Translations under genes and position numbers: made by a program | The notes under the pieces: model-generated | What the model saw: only the letters and a program-made list of their open reading frames with translations | The model's database searches: none | Told to the model about the DNA's origin: nothing | Assembly: GCF_000332975.1 (NCBI RefSeq) | Contig: NZ_BANR01000058.1 | Coordinates: forward strand, 62,001-126,000 | DNA: 64,000 nt | DNA from: Gordonia aichiensis NBRC 108223 | Lineage (GTDB): Bacteria > Actinomycetota > Actinomycetes > Mycobacteriales > Mycobacteriaceae | Direction of reading: 5' to 3' | Shown: piece after piece, positions 18,825 to 26,604 of the stretch | Position numbering within the stretch: position 1 is the first letter of the stretch | How the letters are laid out: the number at the start of each line of letters is the position of its first letter

Positions 18825-19982
18825 TCAGCTACGTACCCGTTCCCGCGTGGCACTGCTGAGAAGGTCATACGCGCGATGCCACATCCATTCGAGCGGCCCG
18901 CGGTCGTGATGTGCCAGCCACAGTCGCGACCCCACCATCAGTAGTCCGGCGATCGCGAGGAAGAGCGTCACGGTGACAGGGACAACCGTGGTGGAGTCGA
19001 GTTTGGCCGCAAGGCCGAGTCCCCATCCGTAGCAGACCGCGCCTGTGAGTGCATTTTGCAGGACGTAACACGTCAAGGCGGTGCGTCCCACGGGAGCCAG
19101 CGCACGTCCAAGCGCGCCGGGTGCACGACCGTCGACGTAGAACTGTGCCACCCACGCCAGGATGCCGAACGCAACGATCGGAGCAAGTCCGTAGCGGCCA
19201 AGAACGAGCCCGGCATCTCCTCCGAAGAGGCCTGCGGCGAAGTCCAGTGGCAACGCGATTGCGCCTGCGATCATCAGTCGACTGCGCAGCGCCACGCCGT
19301 GCGGCTCGAGCACACCGGCGCGCAGTAGTGCCGCTCCAGCGAGGAACAGCGCGATGGACATCGGCAGGATAAAGATGACCTCGCTCCGAAACAGCACCAG
19401 GTGTTCGGTACGGAAGGCAACCAGTTCGAGGAAGGAGCCGTCAGCGTACGGATTTGGCGAGAGTTGTTGTTGCGCAACAGCGGTAGGTGTTGTGGTGGCG
19501 AGAGCCCACACCACTATCGTTAGGAGTGCAACGTGTATGCCCGCTGCGGCGAAGAGCGCGACCCGTTGGCGACGGATGCTCATCGCGAGGAGGTAGGCGA
19601 CGATGAGTCCGGTGACGGCGTAGCCCGTCAGCACGTCGAACTCGGTGAAAAGGAAGTAGTTCACGGTGCCGTCGATGAAGAGCAGACTGGCGCGCCAGTA
19701 GTACTTGCCGGGCCATCTGTGCCCACGTCTGGCGGTCGAGCGTTGCTGGATGGCGAGCCCGACGCCGAACATGATGGTGAGTAGTCCCAAGAACTTGCCC
19801 TGGGTGATCTGCTGCAGCACGGATTGCACTGTGCCCCAGGGGCCCGACGCCTCGTTAGTGCCCAGGATGTAGCCGATCAGGCCGTCGACATTGGTGAAGA
19901 TCCAGATGTTCGTGCCGAGGGTTCCCAGGATCGCGATACCACGCAGGACGTCGAGGGAGACGTGTCGTCGTGTGTCGCCCAT
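18825..19982 (-). CDS. DUF418 family membrane protein
   Basis: A 385-aa polytopic protein with about ten hydrophobic helices. The N-terminal SLDVLRGIAILGTLGTNIW matches the 'R-G-x-A-x-x-G' opening of DUF418/YeiB-like proteins and related acyltransferase-3-like membrane proteins. The C-terminal DUF418 domain contains APVGRTALTCYVLQN. ATG 19982 has GGAG eight bases upstream; an upstream in-frame start would run into the operator. It is transcribed divergently from a TetR gene that probably represses it. The family's biochemical role is unknown; some members are suspected transporters. Confidence 0.82.
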   Translation of the reverse strand: MGDTRRHVSLDVLRGIAILGTLGTNIWIFTNVDGLIGYILGTNEASGPWGTVQSVLQQITQGKFLGLLTIMFGVGLAIQQRSTARRGHRWPGKYYWRASLLFIDGTVNYFLFTEFDVLTGYAVTGLIVAYLLAMSIRRQRVALFAAAGIHVALLTIVVWALATTTPTAVAQQQLSPNPYADGSFLELVAFRTEHLVLFRSEVIFILPMSIALFLAGAALLRAGVLEPHGVALRSRLMIAGAIALPLDFAAGLFGGDAGLVLGRYGLAPIVAFGILAWVAQFYVDGRAPGALGRALAPVGRTALTCYVLQNALTGAVCYGWGLGLAAKLDSTTVVPVTVTLFLAIAGLLMVGSRLWLAHHDRGPLEWMWHRAYDLLSSATRERVRS

Positions 19983-20038
19983 GCTGTGCTCCAGTCGTCG
20001 GTGGAGGTGATACGAATGTGCTACCAAGGCATGATCGC

Positions 20039-20064
20039 TAAGCTAGCACGAGTGGGCTAGCATA
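20039..20064. promoter_or_regulatory. TetR operator between DUF418 and tetR genes
   Basis: Inverted repeat TAAGCTAGC-8 nt-GCTAGCATA (8 of 9 positions match; each half contains the palindrome GCTAGC). It overlaps the rightward -10 box TAGCAT (20058-20063), six bases before the tetR ATG, and a leftward TTGACT/TAGCTT promoter pair. A dimer bound here would block both promoters. Confidence 0.65.
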
Positions 20065-20069
20065 AGTCA

Positions 20070-20669
20070 ATGCCCAAACTGATCGACCACACCGAGAGAC
20101 GCTCCGAAATAGCCGAGGCGCTCTGGCGGATTGCGTTGCGGGAAGGGGTATCCGGAGTCTCAATTCGCGAGGTCGCCGCCGAGGCGGGCATCTCTGCGGG
20201 TTCGCTGCGGCATGTTTTTGCCGACAAGGAGGAGCTACTCGAATTCTCCATGCGGTTGATCTATGAGCGTGTCGCCGCACGGATTCAAGAGCGGGCACGC
20301 ATCCGCGATCCGCTGCGTCGTGCCGAGGCCATCTTGGCCGAATTGCTCCCGTTTGACGACAACCGGCGCGTCGAGATGCATGTGAACCTTGCGATGGTGA
20401 CGGAATCCGTCGCTCATCCCGGTCTCGCGGCAGCGGCGGTGGAGGCACATCAGGGGCTGCGTGCGCTCTGTGTGCGGGTCCTCGCGGATCTGCGCGAGCA
20501 TTGCTTGGTCGACGAAAAACGCGACCTCGACGCCGAAGCTCTACTGCTGCATGCTCTCATCGACGGCCTCGCCATGCACCTCCTGCTCGCCGGCACCGAT
20601 TCGCGCGATCAGACCCGTGCCGCGGTGAGCGAGCATCTCGCCTCGCTCAAGCACCCGCGGACGCCCTGA
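20070..20669 (+). CDS. TetR family repressor
   Basis: A 199-aa regulator with an N-terminal HTH (IREVAAEAGISAGSLRHVFADKEEL) and an all-helical ligand domain. The sequence resembles the BetI-like subgroup in the first 60 residues. The ATG is six bases after the TAGCAT -10 box, so the mRNA is likely leaderless. The palindrome in the intergenic space makes it a likely autorepressor and repressor of the divergent DUF418 gene. The ligand is unknown. Confidence 0.85.
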   Translation: MPKLIDHTERRSEIAEALWRIALREGVSGVSIREVAAEAGISAGSLRHVFADKEELLEFSMRLIYERVAARIQERARIRDPLRRAEAILAELLPFDDNRRVEMHVNLAMVTESVAHPGLAAAAVEAHQGLRALCVRVLADLREHCLVDEKRDLDAEALLLHALIDGLAMHLLLAGTDSRDQTRAAVSEHLASLKHPRTP

Positions 20670-20714
20670 ATGACGGCGAGACAGCCCTGCGCGGCATCTC
20701 TGCGACCAGCCGTT

Positions 20715-20744
20715 TTGTCCTGACGCGAGTCCATACGCTAGAGT
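20715..20744 (+). promoter_or_regulatory. Promoter of tRNA-Asn
   Basis: -35-like TTGTCC and -10 TAGAGT are separated by 18 bases and lie about 45 bases before the tRNA. Confidence 0.65.
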
Positions 20745-20789
20745 CAGCGTTCGGTTCTGGTGCTCTTCGCAGCGTCCGGATCGGAGCAA

Positions 20790-20862
20790 TCCCCCATAGC
20801 TCAATTGGCAGAGCATTCGACTGTTAATCGAACGGTTACTGGTTCGAGTCCAGTTGGGGGAG
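20790..20862 (+). tRNA. tRNA-Asn (GUU)
   Basis: A 73-nt tRNA with acceptor TCCCCCA/TGGGGGA, D arm GCTC...GAGC, anticodon GTT at 20823-20825 and T loop TTCGAGT. Discriminator G fits asparagine. CCA is not encoded. M. tuberculosis has tRNA-Asn in the same neighbourhood near dnaG. Confidence 0.95.
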
Positions 20863-20879
20863 CAGAGTTAGAGCAGGTC

Positions 20880-20904
20880 AGGCGCCCCTCGGGGCGCCTT
20901 TCTT
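20880..20904 (+). terminator. Intrinsic terminator of tRNA-Asn
   Basis: AGGCGCCCC-TC-GGGGCGCCT stem followed by TTCTT, about 18 bases after the tRNA. Confidence 0.8.
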
Positions 20905-20912
20905 GTCTGCGG

Positions 20913-21222
20913 TCACGGTCCACCCACCCATACCTGGCCGCCGCACATGATTGCTTTCCCGCTCGGGCCCTGAGCAACGCTGTCGACGGCTGGATTGCAG
21001 GCGCCGCAGGGCCTACCCCAGCATGTGTACTTCGGGCCGTACCCGTCAGCGGAGTTTGGATCGTAGGTAGGTCGCACGGGCTTCCACTGGCCGTTCTCAC
21101 AGGTTGTGTAATTGCCTCCGTCGTCGTTCACCGCGGCAGGCGGGCGGTGTCGACTCCGTGCCTACGCAACCGGTCAGCCCGAGAAGCGCCCGCCGAAGAA
21201 TCTAACGAACCATCTGTGACAT
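20913..21222 (-). pseudogene. Decayed Cys-rich lipoprotein gene (LppQ position)
   Basis: Reading leftward from ATG 21222 gives M-S-Q-M-V-R, then an in-frame TAG (21204-21202), then ILRRALLGLTGC with a lipobox LTGC, and continues to about 21140. There the frame must change by one base to join an ORF of about 72 codons that ends at 20913. That second part looks like a real secreted domain: six cysteines, many W/Y/G, with YTTCENGQW, YTCWGRPCGAC and MCGGQVWVGGP. So one gene seems broken by a nonsense codon and a frameshift. Its place beside tRNA-Asn and dnaG equals that of lipoprotein gene lppQ in M. tuberculosis. The alternative is a short intact gene starting at GTG 21131, without a signal peptide. 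Confidence 0.5.
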
Positions 21223-21338
21223 ATCTGCGGATTCTCGGGATTTCTCGACGAAAGGCCCTATCTGCACGGTTACGCGAATCCTAACGTCGATGTCGGAGGC
21301 TCCTCACCGCACCGATAACACGCCAGGAGGTCGACACC

Positions 21339-21539
21339 ATGTCGTCGCATTCACCGCTCTTCTATGTGCTCCCCGGACTGGCCATCGCCATGGGTCTCAT
21401 CTTTGCCGCGGCGGGGATAGGCGACATCGCCAACTATGGCGGCGGCGTCGCAGCGTGGCTCTACACGATCTTCGGTCTGGCCGTTGTAATCGTCGGCGCC
21501 GGCGTGATCGGTGTGAGTCGCGGTAGCTCTTCGGAGTAG
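21339..21539 (+). CDS. Small two-helix membrane protein, unknown
   Basis: A 66-aa protein with an excellent RBS (AGGAGG about 9 bases before the ATG). Two hydrophobic helices, at about 8-27 and 38-58, are joined by GDIANYGGGVAAW; a short Ser-rich tail ends it. The composition suggests an inner-membrane protein with both ends on the same side. I do not recognise the family. It is a single gene, followed by the riboswitch promoter. Confidence 0.75.
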   Translation: MSSHSPLFYVLPGLAIAMGLIFAAAGIGDIANYGGGVAAWLYTIFGLAVVIVGAGVIGVSRGSSSE

Positions 21540-21630
21540 CGCTGCCGGACCACACGGAACCGGAACCGGAAACGCTTCGCGGCGCGGCCCGCACGTGAAT
21601 CGCCACGAATAGCCTCAGTACAAGATTTGC

Positions 21631-21636
21631 TACAAT
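21631..21636 (+). promoter_or_regulatory. Extended -10 promoter of the guanidine-III riboswitch
   Basis: TACAAT preceded by TTGC (TGN extended -10) puts the transcription start just before the 7-bp hairpin GGTGTCA/TGACACC (21640-21657) that leads into the aptamer. Confidence 0.65.
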
Positions 21637-21656
21637 AAAGGTGTCAATGCTGACAC

Positions 21657-21698
21657 CCGGACGAGGCGCGCCGTACCCGGCCAGCGACAAGACGGCGC
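21657..21698 (+). promoter_or_regulatory. Guanidine-III (ykkC-III) riboswitch aptamer
   Basis: CCGGACGAGGCGCGCCG, then TACCCGG, then ACAAGACGGCGC, agrees almost base for base with the known class III guanidine aptamer: an ACGAGG guanidine-binding stretch, a pseudoknot formed by CGCGCCG with CGGCGC, and a CCGG/CCGG P1-type pairing. Five bases downstream the RBS GGAGG begins, so ligand binding likely exposes or blocks translation initiation of the Gdx gene at 21717. Class III riboswitches are known mostly from actinobacteria, upstream of SMR exporters. Confidence 0.9.
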
Positions 21699-21716
21699 TC
21701 GGAGGTTCAGCGTCTC

Positions 21717-22031
21717 ATGTCGTGGATTGTGTTGATCATTTCCGGTGTGCTCGAAGCAGTGTGGGCAACCGCTCTCGGAAAGTCGCAAGGTTTCAGCCAG
21801 GTGGTTCCGTCCGTCATTTTCGCGGTGGCATTGCTGGGTTCCATGTCAGGACTCGCATTCGCACTGCGTGACTTGCCGACCGGCACGGCATATGCGATCT
21901 GGGTGGGCATAGGGGCAGCACTGACGGTCACGTATGCGATGGTGACCGGCGCCGAGTCGGCGTCGTTGCTCAAGATCGGGTTGATCTTTCTCATCGTCGC
22001 ATCGGTGGTCGGACTGAAGCTGGCCCACTGA
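21717..22031 (+). CDS. gdx: Guanidinium exporter Gdx (SMR family)
   Basis: A 104-aa, four-helix small multidrug resistance protein. It has the residues that define the Gdx (SugE) subtype: E13, S42, Y59 and W62, all in the expected places (GVLEAVWAT, LLGSMSG, AYAIWVG). Gdx dimers exchange guanidinium for protons across the inner membrane. The riboswitch directly upstream makes this assignment strong. GGAGG at 21701-21705 precedes the ATG by 11 bases. Older annotation would call it SugE, a quaternary-ammonium efflux protein. Confidence 0.93.
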   Translation: MSWIVLIISGVLEAVWATALGKSQGFSQVVPSVIFAVALLGSMSGLAFALRDLPTGTAYAIWVGIGAALTVTYAMVTGAESASLLKIGLIFLIVASVVGLKLAH

Positions 22032-22070
22032 GAGTCGTCGCCGGCCGCGCAACTCATTAGTGTCGATCTC

Positions 22071-22496
22071 ATGGCGATGAACAGTGATCAACGGCAAGCA
22101 TTTCTTGCGCAGCCCCACATCGGTGCGCTTTCGATCGAGGCCGGTGCCGATCGGGCGCCGCTTGTGGTGCCGATCTGGTATCAGTACAGCCCTGGCGGCG
22201 ACCTCTGGTTTCTGACCGGTGCGGAGTCGCGCAAGATCGCGCTGCTACGCGCTGCCGGACGCTGCACGGTCATGGCCGAAGTGGTCTCGCCGACGATCGC
22301 CTACGCCGCGGTGTCGGGGCCGGTGATCGACTATGTCGACGGCACAATGGACGATCTCGTCGAGATGGCGACACGATATCTGCCCGCAGAGAAAGTGGCG
22401 GGCTACGTCGAGTTCGCTACGTCCGATCACGGCGCGCAGACGAAAGTCGTTGTGCGACCCAAACAGTGGGTCGCGTCAGACCTGGGTTCGGTCTGA
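22071..22496 (+). CDS. Pyridoxamine 5'-phosphate oxidase-like flavoprotein
   Basis: A 141-aa single-domain split-barrel protein of the PNPOx-like/FDOR group. It opens with the typical 'PHIGALSIE...PLVVPIWYQY' strands, then the LWFLTGAESRKIALLRAAGR flavin or F420 binding pattern. Members reduce or oxidise F420/FMN substrates or bind haem or biliverdin; the cofactor is undetermined. TAGTGT seven bases before ATG 22071 indicates a leaderless mRNA (ATG 22077 is the alternative). The last 21 bases overlap the convergent GntR gene. Confidence 0.8.
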   Translation: MAMNSDQRQAFLAQPHIGALSIEAGADRAPLVVPIWYQYSPGGDLWFLTGAESRKIALLRAAGRCTVMAEVVSPTIAYAAVSGPVIDYVDGTMDDLVEMATRYLPAEKVAGYVEFATSDHGAQTKVVVRPKQWVASDLGSV

Positions 22497-23231
22497 GTCG
22501 GTAGCGCTCCAGATCCCGCTCTGCTCAAGATGGCGCGTTAAACGCGCTGCGCCGTCGGTGAATTGGCGACGCGTCTGAGTGACTGCCTCGTCGAGGTCGC
22601 CGCGCCGGTAGGCGTCGACCAACCGCTCGTGACTGTCGACCGCGGTGTGGCCCCATTCGAGGTCTGTCGCGTAGAGCCGTGCAGGTGTGTACCGCGTGGC
22701 GGCGAGCAGAAACCACGCCAGTTTGGTGCCGCCTGCGATGACGTTGTGCGCGCGGTGGAACTCGAATTCGGCCTCCATGACACCCTGCTCGTCACCCGAC
22801 TCCACGGCGGCACGGAGGCGTCGGGTCCACCACTGCAACTCGTCGAGATCGGCGGGCGTGACCGCACCTGCGGTGCGACGCGCAAGCCGGACCGCGATCT
22901 CACCCTGCAACCAGAACAGATCGTCGACGTCGACTCGATCGAGTGGACCCACGCGGTATCCACGGTGCGGCTCGAGATCGACCATGCCCTCGCCGCGCAA
23001 GGTCAACAGCGCCTCGCGGACCGGTGTGACACTCACCCCCAACTCCTCGGCGACGTCGTCGAGTCTGATGAAGTCTCCGGGGCGTAGATCGGCGGTCATG
23101 ATGCGGTGGCGTAGGTGTGCGGCCACTTCTTCGGACAGTTGAGGGCGCCGCGGGATCCGACGCGGCGCCCTCGAGCCGTCAGAGCCCGAAGGTCTTGCCG
23201 ATGATGTCGCGCTGGATCTCATTCGTGCCAC
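22476..23231 (-). CDS. GntR/FadR family regulator
   Basis: A 251-aa FCD-type regulator. The winged helix (RLDDVAEELGVSVTPVREALLTLRGEGMVDL) is at about 55-90, followed by an FCD helical effector domain with the usual metal/ligand residues (E.EFHRAHN, HERLVDAYRRGD). The start overlaps the end of the acyl-CoA dehydrogenase gene by 44-53 bases (GTG 23231 or ATG 23222), so they are co-transcribed. It probably controls the neighbouring acyl-CoA genes in response to an acid or acyl-CoA. An operator candidate is at 24364-24378. The relation to Mce1R/FadR of the fadD5 region is only suggested by the neighbourhood. Confidence 0.82.
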   Translation of the reverse strand: MARMRSSATSSARPSGSDGSRAPRRIPRRPQLSEEVAAHLRHRIMTADLRPGDFIRLDDVAEELGVSVTPVREALLTLRGEGMVDLEPHRGYRVGPLDRVDVDDLFWLQGEIAVRLARRTAGAVTPADLDELQWWTRRLRAAVESGDEQGVMEAEFEFHRAHNVIAGGTKLAWFLLAATRYTPARLYATDLEWGHTAVDSHERLVDAYRRGDLDEAVTQTRRQFTDGAARLTRHLEQSGIWSATDSDRTQV

Positions 23232-24315
23232 CGTAGACCGTCGAGATGATCGCGCCGCGCATCAAGCGCTCTGCGTCGAATTCCGTTGCGTAGCCGTAGC
23301 CGCCCATCATCTGCATGGCGTCGATGGTCATGCGTTTCGACGTCTCGGTGGCCTTGAGCTTCGCCATCGACGCCTCGCGGGGGAGGAGCTTGGTTGGATT
23401 GTCGTCGGCGAGTTGGGCCACGGAGTAGACGAGTTGCTTGGTGCACTCGATCTCCGTGGCGAGATCGGCCATGCGATGCCGGAGTGTCTGGAACGAGCCG
23501 ATCGGCCGCCCGAACTGCTTGCGCTCGGTGATGAACGCCAGTGTGTCGGCGAATGAACGTTCTGCGACCCCGAGTTGCATGGCGGCCAGGATCAACCGCT
23601 CGGTGTTGAGTCCGGCCATCAACTGATTCCAGCCGTTGCCCACGTCGCCGACGACCGCTGAGTCGGGCACTCGACAGTCGGTGAAGTACAGGTCGTTGAC
23701 CTCGCGGCCACCGAGCGTGTCGATGCCCTTGATCTCCAACCCCGGTGTGTCGGCAGGAATGTGGAACTGTGTGATGCCCTCGTGCTTCTTGCCGGTGTTC
23801 GACGTGCGGGCGATCAATAGGATCGAGCGTGCGAAATGTGCATTGGAGCACCATGTCTTCTGCCCGTTGATGATCCACCCGCCGTCGACCTTCTCTGCGC
23901 GGCAGGTGAGGTTCGCGACGTCGGAGCCAGCTTCGGGCTCCGACATCGAAATCGACAGTGCATCACCATTGACGACGCCGGTCAGGACTTCTTTCTTCAG
24001 TTGATCGTCGGCGAATCGGTTGTAGGCCAGTGCCGTGATGAAGGTGGGGCCGATGCCGCCGATGGGTGCCATGCCGCGCATCGCTTCCTCGAGCAGGATG
24101 CACATCTCGACGTTGCCTGCCCCCGATCCGCCGTACGCCTCGGGCAGCATGATGCCTGCCCAGCCCAGGTCGGCCATCTTCTGGTAGAGCTCGCGTGAGT
24201 GCAGCTCCGTCCCGTCCTTGGTGTAGCGATTGCGCTGCTCGCGCGTGCCGACCTCGCGCTGGCAGAAGTCAGCGACCGATGCCGCGAATGCCTGCTGTTC
24301 TTGCGTGAACTTCAC
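23179..24315 (-). CDS. Acyl-CoA dehydrogenase
   Basis: A 378-aa FAD flavoprotein of the medium-chain fold. The middle domain has ISMSEPEAGSDVANL and WIINGQKTWCSN; the C-terminal helical domain ends with MMGGYGYATEFDAERLMR and VYGGTNEIQRDIIGKTFGL. The usual catalytic Glu for straight-chain enzymes is expected at YGGTNEI (E present). GTG 24315 has GAGGA six bases upstream and is the correct start; the longer frame is upstream DNA. It introduces the alpha-beta double bond in an acyl-CoA. Substrate chain length or sterol specificity cannot be read here. Confidence 0.9.
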   Translation of the reverse strand: MKFTQEQQAFAASVADFCQREVGTREQRNRYTKDGTELHSRELYQKMADLGWAGIMLPEAYGGSGAGNVEMCILLEEAMRGMAPIGGIGPTFITALAYNRFADDQLKKEVLTGVVNGDALSISMSEPEAGSDVANLTCRAEKVDGGWIINGQKTWCSNAHFARSILLIARTSNTGKKHEGITQFHIPADTPGLEIKGIDTLGGREVNDLYFTDCRVPDSAVVGDVGNGWNQLMAGLNTERLILAAMQLGVAERSFADTLAFITERKQFGRPIGSFQTLRHRMADLATEIECTKQLVYSVAQLADDNPTKLLPREASMAKLKATETSKRMTIDAMQMMGGYGYATEFDAERLMRGAIISTVYGGTNEIQRDIIGKTFGL

Positions 24316-24363
24316 TGCTGTCCTCTCGATTGCGGAGCTGGGTGCGATGACCCCTCCACAGAT

Positions 24364-24378
24364 CATATATGTGATATG
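24364..24378. promoter_or_regulatory. Operator candidate CATAT-N5-ATATG
   Basis: A perfect inverted repeat between the acyl-CoA dehydrogenase (reverse) and the Mce-associated gene (forward). It overlaps a reverse-strand TATGAT -10 box (24367-24362). The co-transcribed GntR protein is the obvious candidate to bind it. Confidence 0.45.
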
Positions 24379-24424
24379 ACGACCCGTGGTCTGGGCCACA
24401 ACTTCGATGGCTACATTGGTTGCC

Positions 24425-25198
24425 ATGCCCAAATCGCGTGTCCCCTCCGACAACGGTGTGCGGGGCGAGTCGGCGCGCTCTGCAGACCAGGTGGTCGATC
24501 TCGCGGCGGAGGATCAACAGCCGGGTTCACCCGCGGCGACCGACGTCACGCCACTCGACGGCGAGGAGTTCCTGGCGGCCAATCGTGACAGGCGCGCAAA
24601 ACTGCGTGCAGAGTCGGCCGACCGCGTGCCCCGCAAGCTCGACGCCGCGGCGAACGAGTCCGGCGGTACCCGACGAATCCGGCGATTTGTCGGTGGGCGG
24701 GCGTTGGTCGGGACTCTGACGCTGCTGGTTGTTGTTCTCGCGATCTCGACCGGGGTGCTGGCCTACCTGTACGTGCAGGCCGACGGCCGCGCCTCGGACG
24801 ACGGGCCATCGGACGCCGACCGTGCCACGGTGCTCGACACGGCGCGCCGCTATGCCGTCGAGCTGACCACCTACGACCCGTCGGATTACGCCGACCTCGA
24901 TCGCCGGATCACCGAGATCTCCACACCTGAGTTCGGTAAGACCTACATCGCCTCATCACAGGACGCGCGCAAGGGCAATGCGAACGTCAAGGGTGTGTCC
25001 ACGGCGAAGGCGCAGCGCGCCGGGGTGGAATCCATGACCGCCGACCGTGCGGTGGTTCTCGTGGCGTTGGACCAGACGGTGAAGTCGTCGGAGATCGCGG
25101 CGCAGGTACCCGACGGTATTCCGTATCAATCGCGTGTGGAGATCACCCTCACCAAGCGAAACGGGGAGTGGCTGCTCGACGACCTCGCCACCGTATGA
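24425..25198 (+). CDS. Mce-associated membrane protein
   Basis: A 257-aa single-pass protein. A charged cytoplasmic N-terminus (1-95) precedes one helix (ALVGTLTLLVVVLAISTGVL, about 97-118), then an extracytoplasmic NTF2-like domain (RYAVELTTYDPSDYADL...) as in Mas proteins encoded with mce operons. These proteins stabilise Mce lipid importers. No yrbE or mce gene lies in the window. TACATT seven bases before ATG 24425 suggests a leaderless mRNA and supports this start over ATG 24410. Confidence 0.8.
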   Translation: MPKSRVPSDNGVRGESARSADQVVDLAAEDQQPGSPAATDVTPLDGEEFLAANRDRRAKLRAESADRVPRKLDAAANESGGTRRIRRFVGGRALVGTLTLLVVVLAISTGVLAYLYVQADGRASDDGPSDADRATVLDTARRYAVELTTYDPSDYADLDRRITEISTPEFGKTYIASSQDARKGNANVKGVSTAKAQRAGVESMTADRAVVLVALDQTVKSSEIAAQVPDGIPYQSRVEITLTKRNGEWLLDDLATV

Positions 25199-25230
25199 GC
25201 AGTGGGTCGGTGGCAACCCGTTGGCTCGCG

Positions 25231-26415
25231 TCAATCCCGCTGCGGGTCGATGAGAATGGCGCGGCACAGGGAGATGATCTGCTCGGCGGACGGTGATCGC
25301 GGCAGCCTGAGCAGATCCGAGGTGACGCCGAGCGCTGCATGGACGAGAAAGCGTGCCTCCGCACGGGTGATCGCTTCGCCGCGGTCGCGGGTCACCCACG
25401 CAGCCCACTCGTCGACGTTCGCGCGTTGTTGTCGACGTAGCGCGCTGCGTTCGGCGGGCGCGAGGTGGCCGATCTCGCTGAGGTACAACGACTGAAGAGC
25501 ATTGTCGCGCACGAAGAGTCGTACGTATCTGTCGACGAGTTCCTCGAGCGCGGCGCGACTGGTTGTCGACGCGGCGAGGGCGTCCGAGTTTGCCGCACTG
25601 ACGCGGTCCGACGCGCGCCAGAAGGCAGCCGACAGAATGGCCGCCTTGCCGTCGAAGTGCCGGTAGACCCCCGATGCGGGAATCCCGGCTGCAGCTGCGA
25701 TCTCGTCGATGGTGACCTCTCCGAAGCCCTTGGCGGCGAACAGCGAGATCGATTCGGCAAGCACGAGTTCACGTTTGGACGCAGGTGTGAGACCCGAGGG
25801 CACGCTGCTGCCCGGTGGGCCGTCAGCGGTCGTCGGGGGAACGTCGGCCAGCGAGAGCGCGGTTGCCACGAGCAGTCGACGGATGTCGCGGTCGGGCAGC
25901 GTGGTGCGGTGGGTTGTCGGACTCGCGACGACGCTGATCATCGCGGCCGCAACGAGATCTGCGTGCGGTCGGGAGAACTCGGGCCGCAGATCGAGAAGCG
26001 GCGCACGAATCCTTCGGTGCTGATCCACCAGAACCGATCTCACCCTCGTTGCATCGTCGCCGTGGAGGAAGCGCTGATCCCAGCGATACAGCCCCCCGGT
26101 TCTGCGGTGGTCGATGGCGGACTGTGCGAGAGCCGTCAGTGCCGACTCGAGGTCGTCGTCGGCTGCATCGAGGGCCTCGGTCAGTGCGTCGGCCAGGAGG
26201 GCTGTGGTTTCGGCGAAGAGCGCGTACTTCGTGGGGAAGTGGCGGTAGAGCGCAGGAGCGGAGATTCCGACGATCCGGGCGATCTCCTCTAACCGGACAG
26301 CGTGATAGCCGCGATCACTGAACTCGGCCGCCGCGGTCCGCAGGATCAGTGCCCGACGGTCGGCGGGTCGTCGACGTGGTGGCGCGACGTCGTCAGTCGA
26401 GGGCTGACTGCTCAT
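25231..26415 (-). CDS. Tandem TetR-family regulator (two HTH domains)
   Basis: A 394-aa protein containing two full TetR units in one chain. The first HTH is near residues 20-68 (LEEIARIVGISAPALYRHFPTK) and the second near 205-260 (IDEIAAAAGIPASGVYRHFDGK); each is followed by a helical domain. A single chain could thus form an intramolecular pseudo-dimer. ATG 26415 is preferred; the frame extends upstream without an RBS. It is divergent from the enoyl-CoA hydratase gene and likely regulates the fatty-acid/sterol genes there. Confidence 0.8.
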   Translation of the reverse strand: MSSQPSTDDVAPPRRRPADRRALILRTAAAEFSDRGYHAVRLEEIARIVGISAPALYRHFPTKYALFAETTALLADALTEALDAADDDLESALTALAQSAIDHRRTGGLYRWDQRFLHGDDATRVRSVLVDQHRRIRAPLLDLRPEFSRPHADLVAAAMISVVASPTTHRTTLPDRDIRRLLVATALSLADVPPTTADGPPGSSVPSGLTPASKRELVLAESISLFAAKGFGEVTIDEIAAAAGIPASGVYRHFDGKAAILSAAFWRASDRVSAANSDALAASTTSRAALEELVDRYVRLFVRDNALQSLYLSEIGHLAPAERSALRRQQRANVDEWAAWVTRDRGEAITRAEARFLVHAALGVTSDLLRLPRSPSAEQIISLCRAILIDPQRD

Positions 26416-26604
26416 CGGCCCAGAGTAGAGCGATCGTGTCTTCGCTGTGGAACGAATCGAGAAATCGTCTATAACCACAGCTAGTGGCGGTATGACGGAC
26501 ACATAAGTTAATCGCAACTCTTGTGGTGTAGATCTCACATGGATGTATGGTTGCGGCATGGATCACTCTGCAGGCGAGTTCTGCGCCGACGATGGGACGT
26601 TTCG

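Noticed and set aside
20790-21540. Integrated element at tRNA-Asn
   Set aside because: No integrase, no duplicated tRNA 3' end found in the window.
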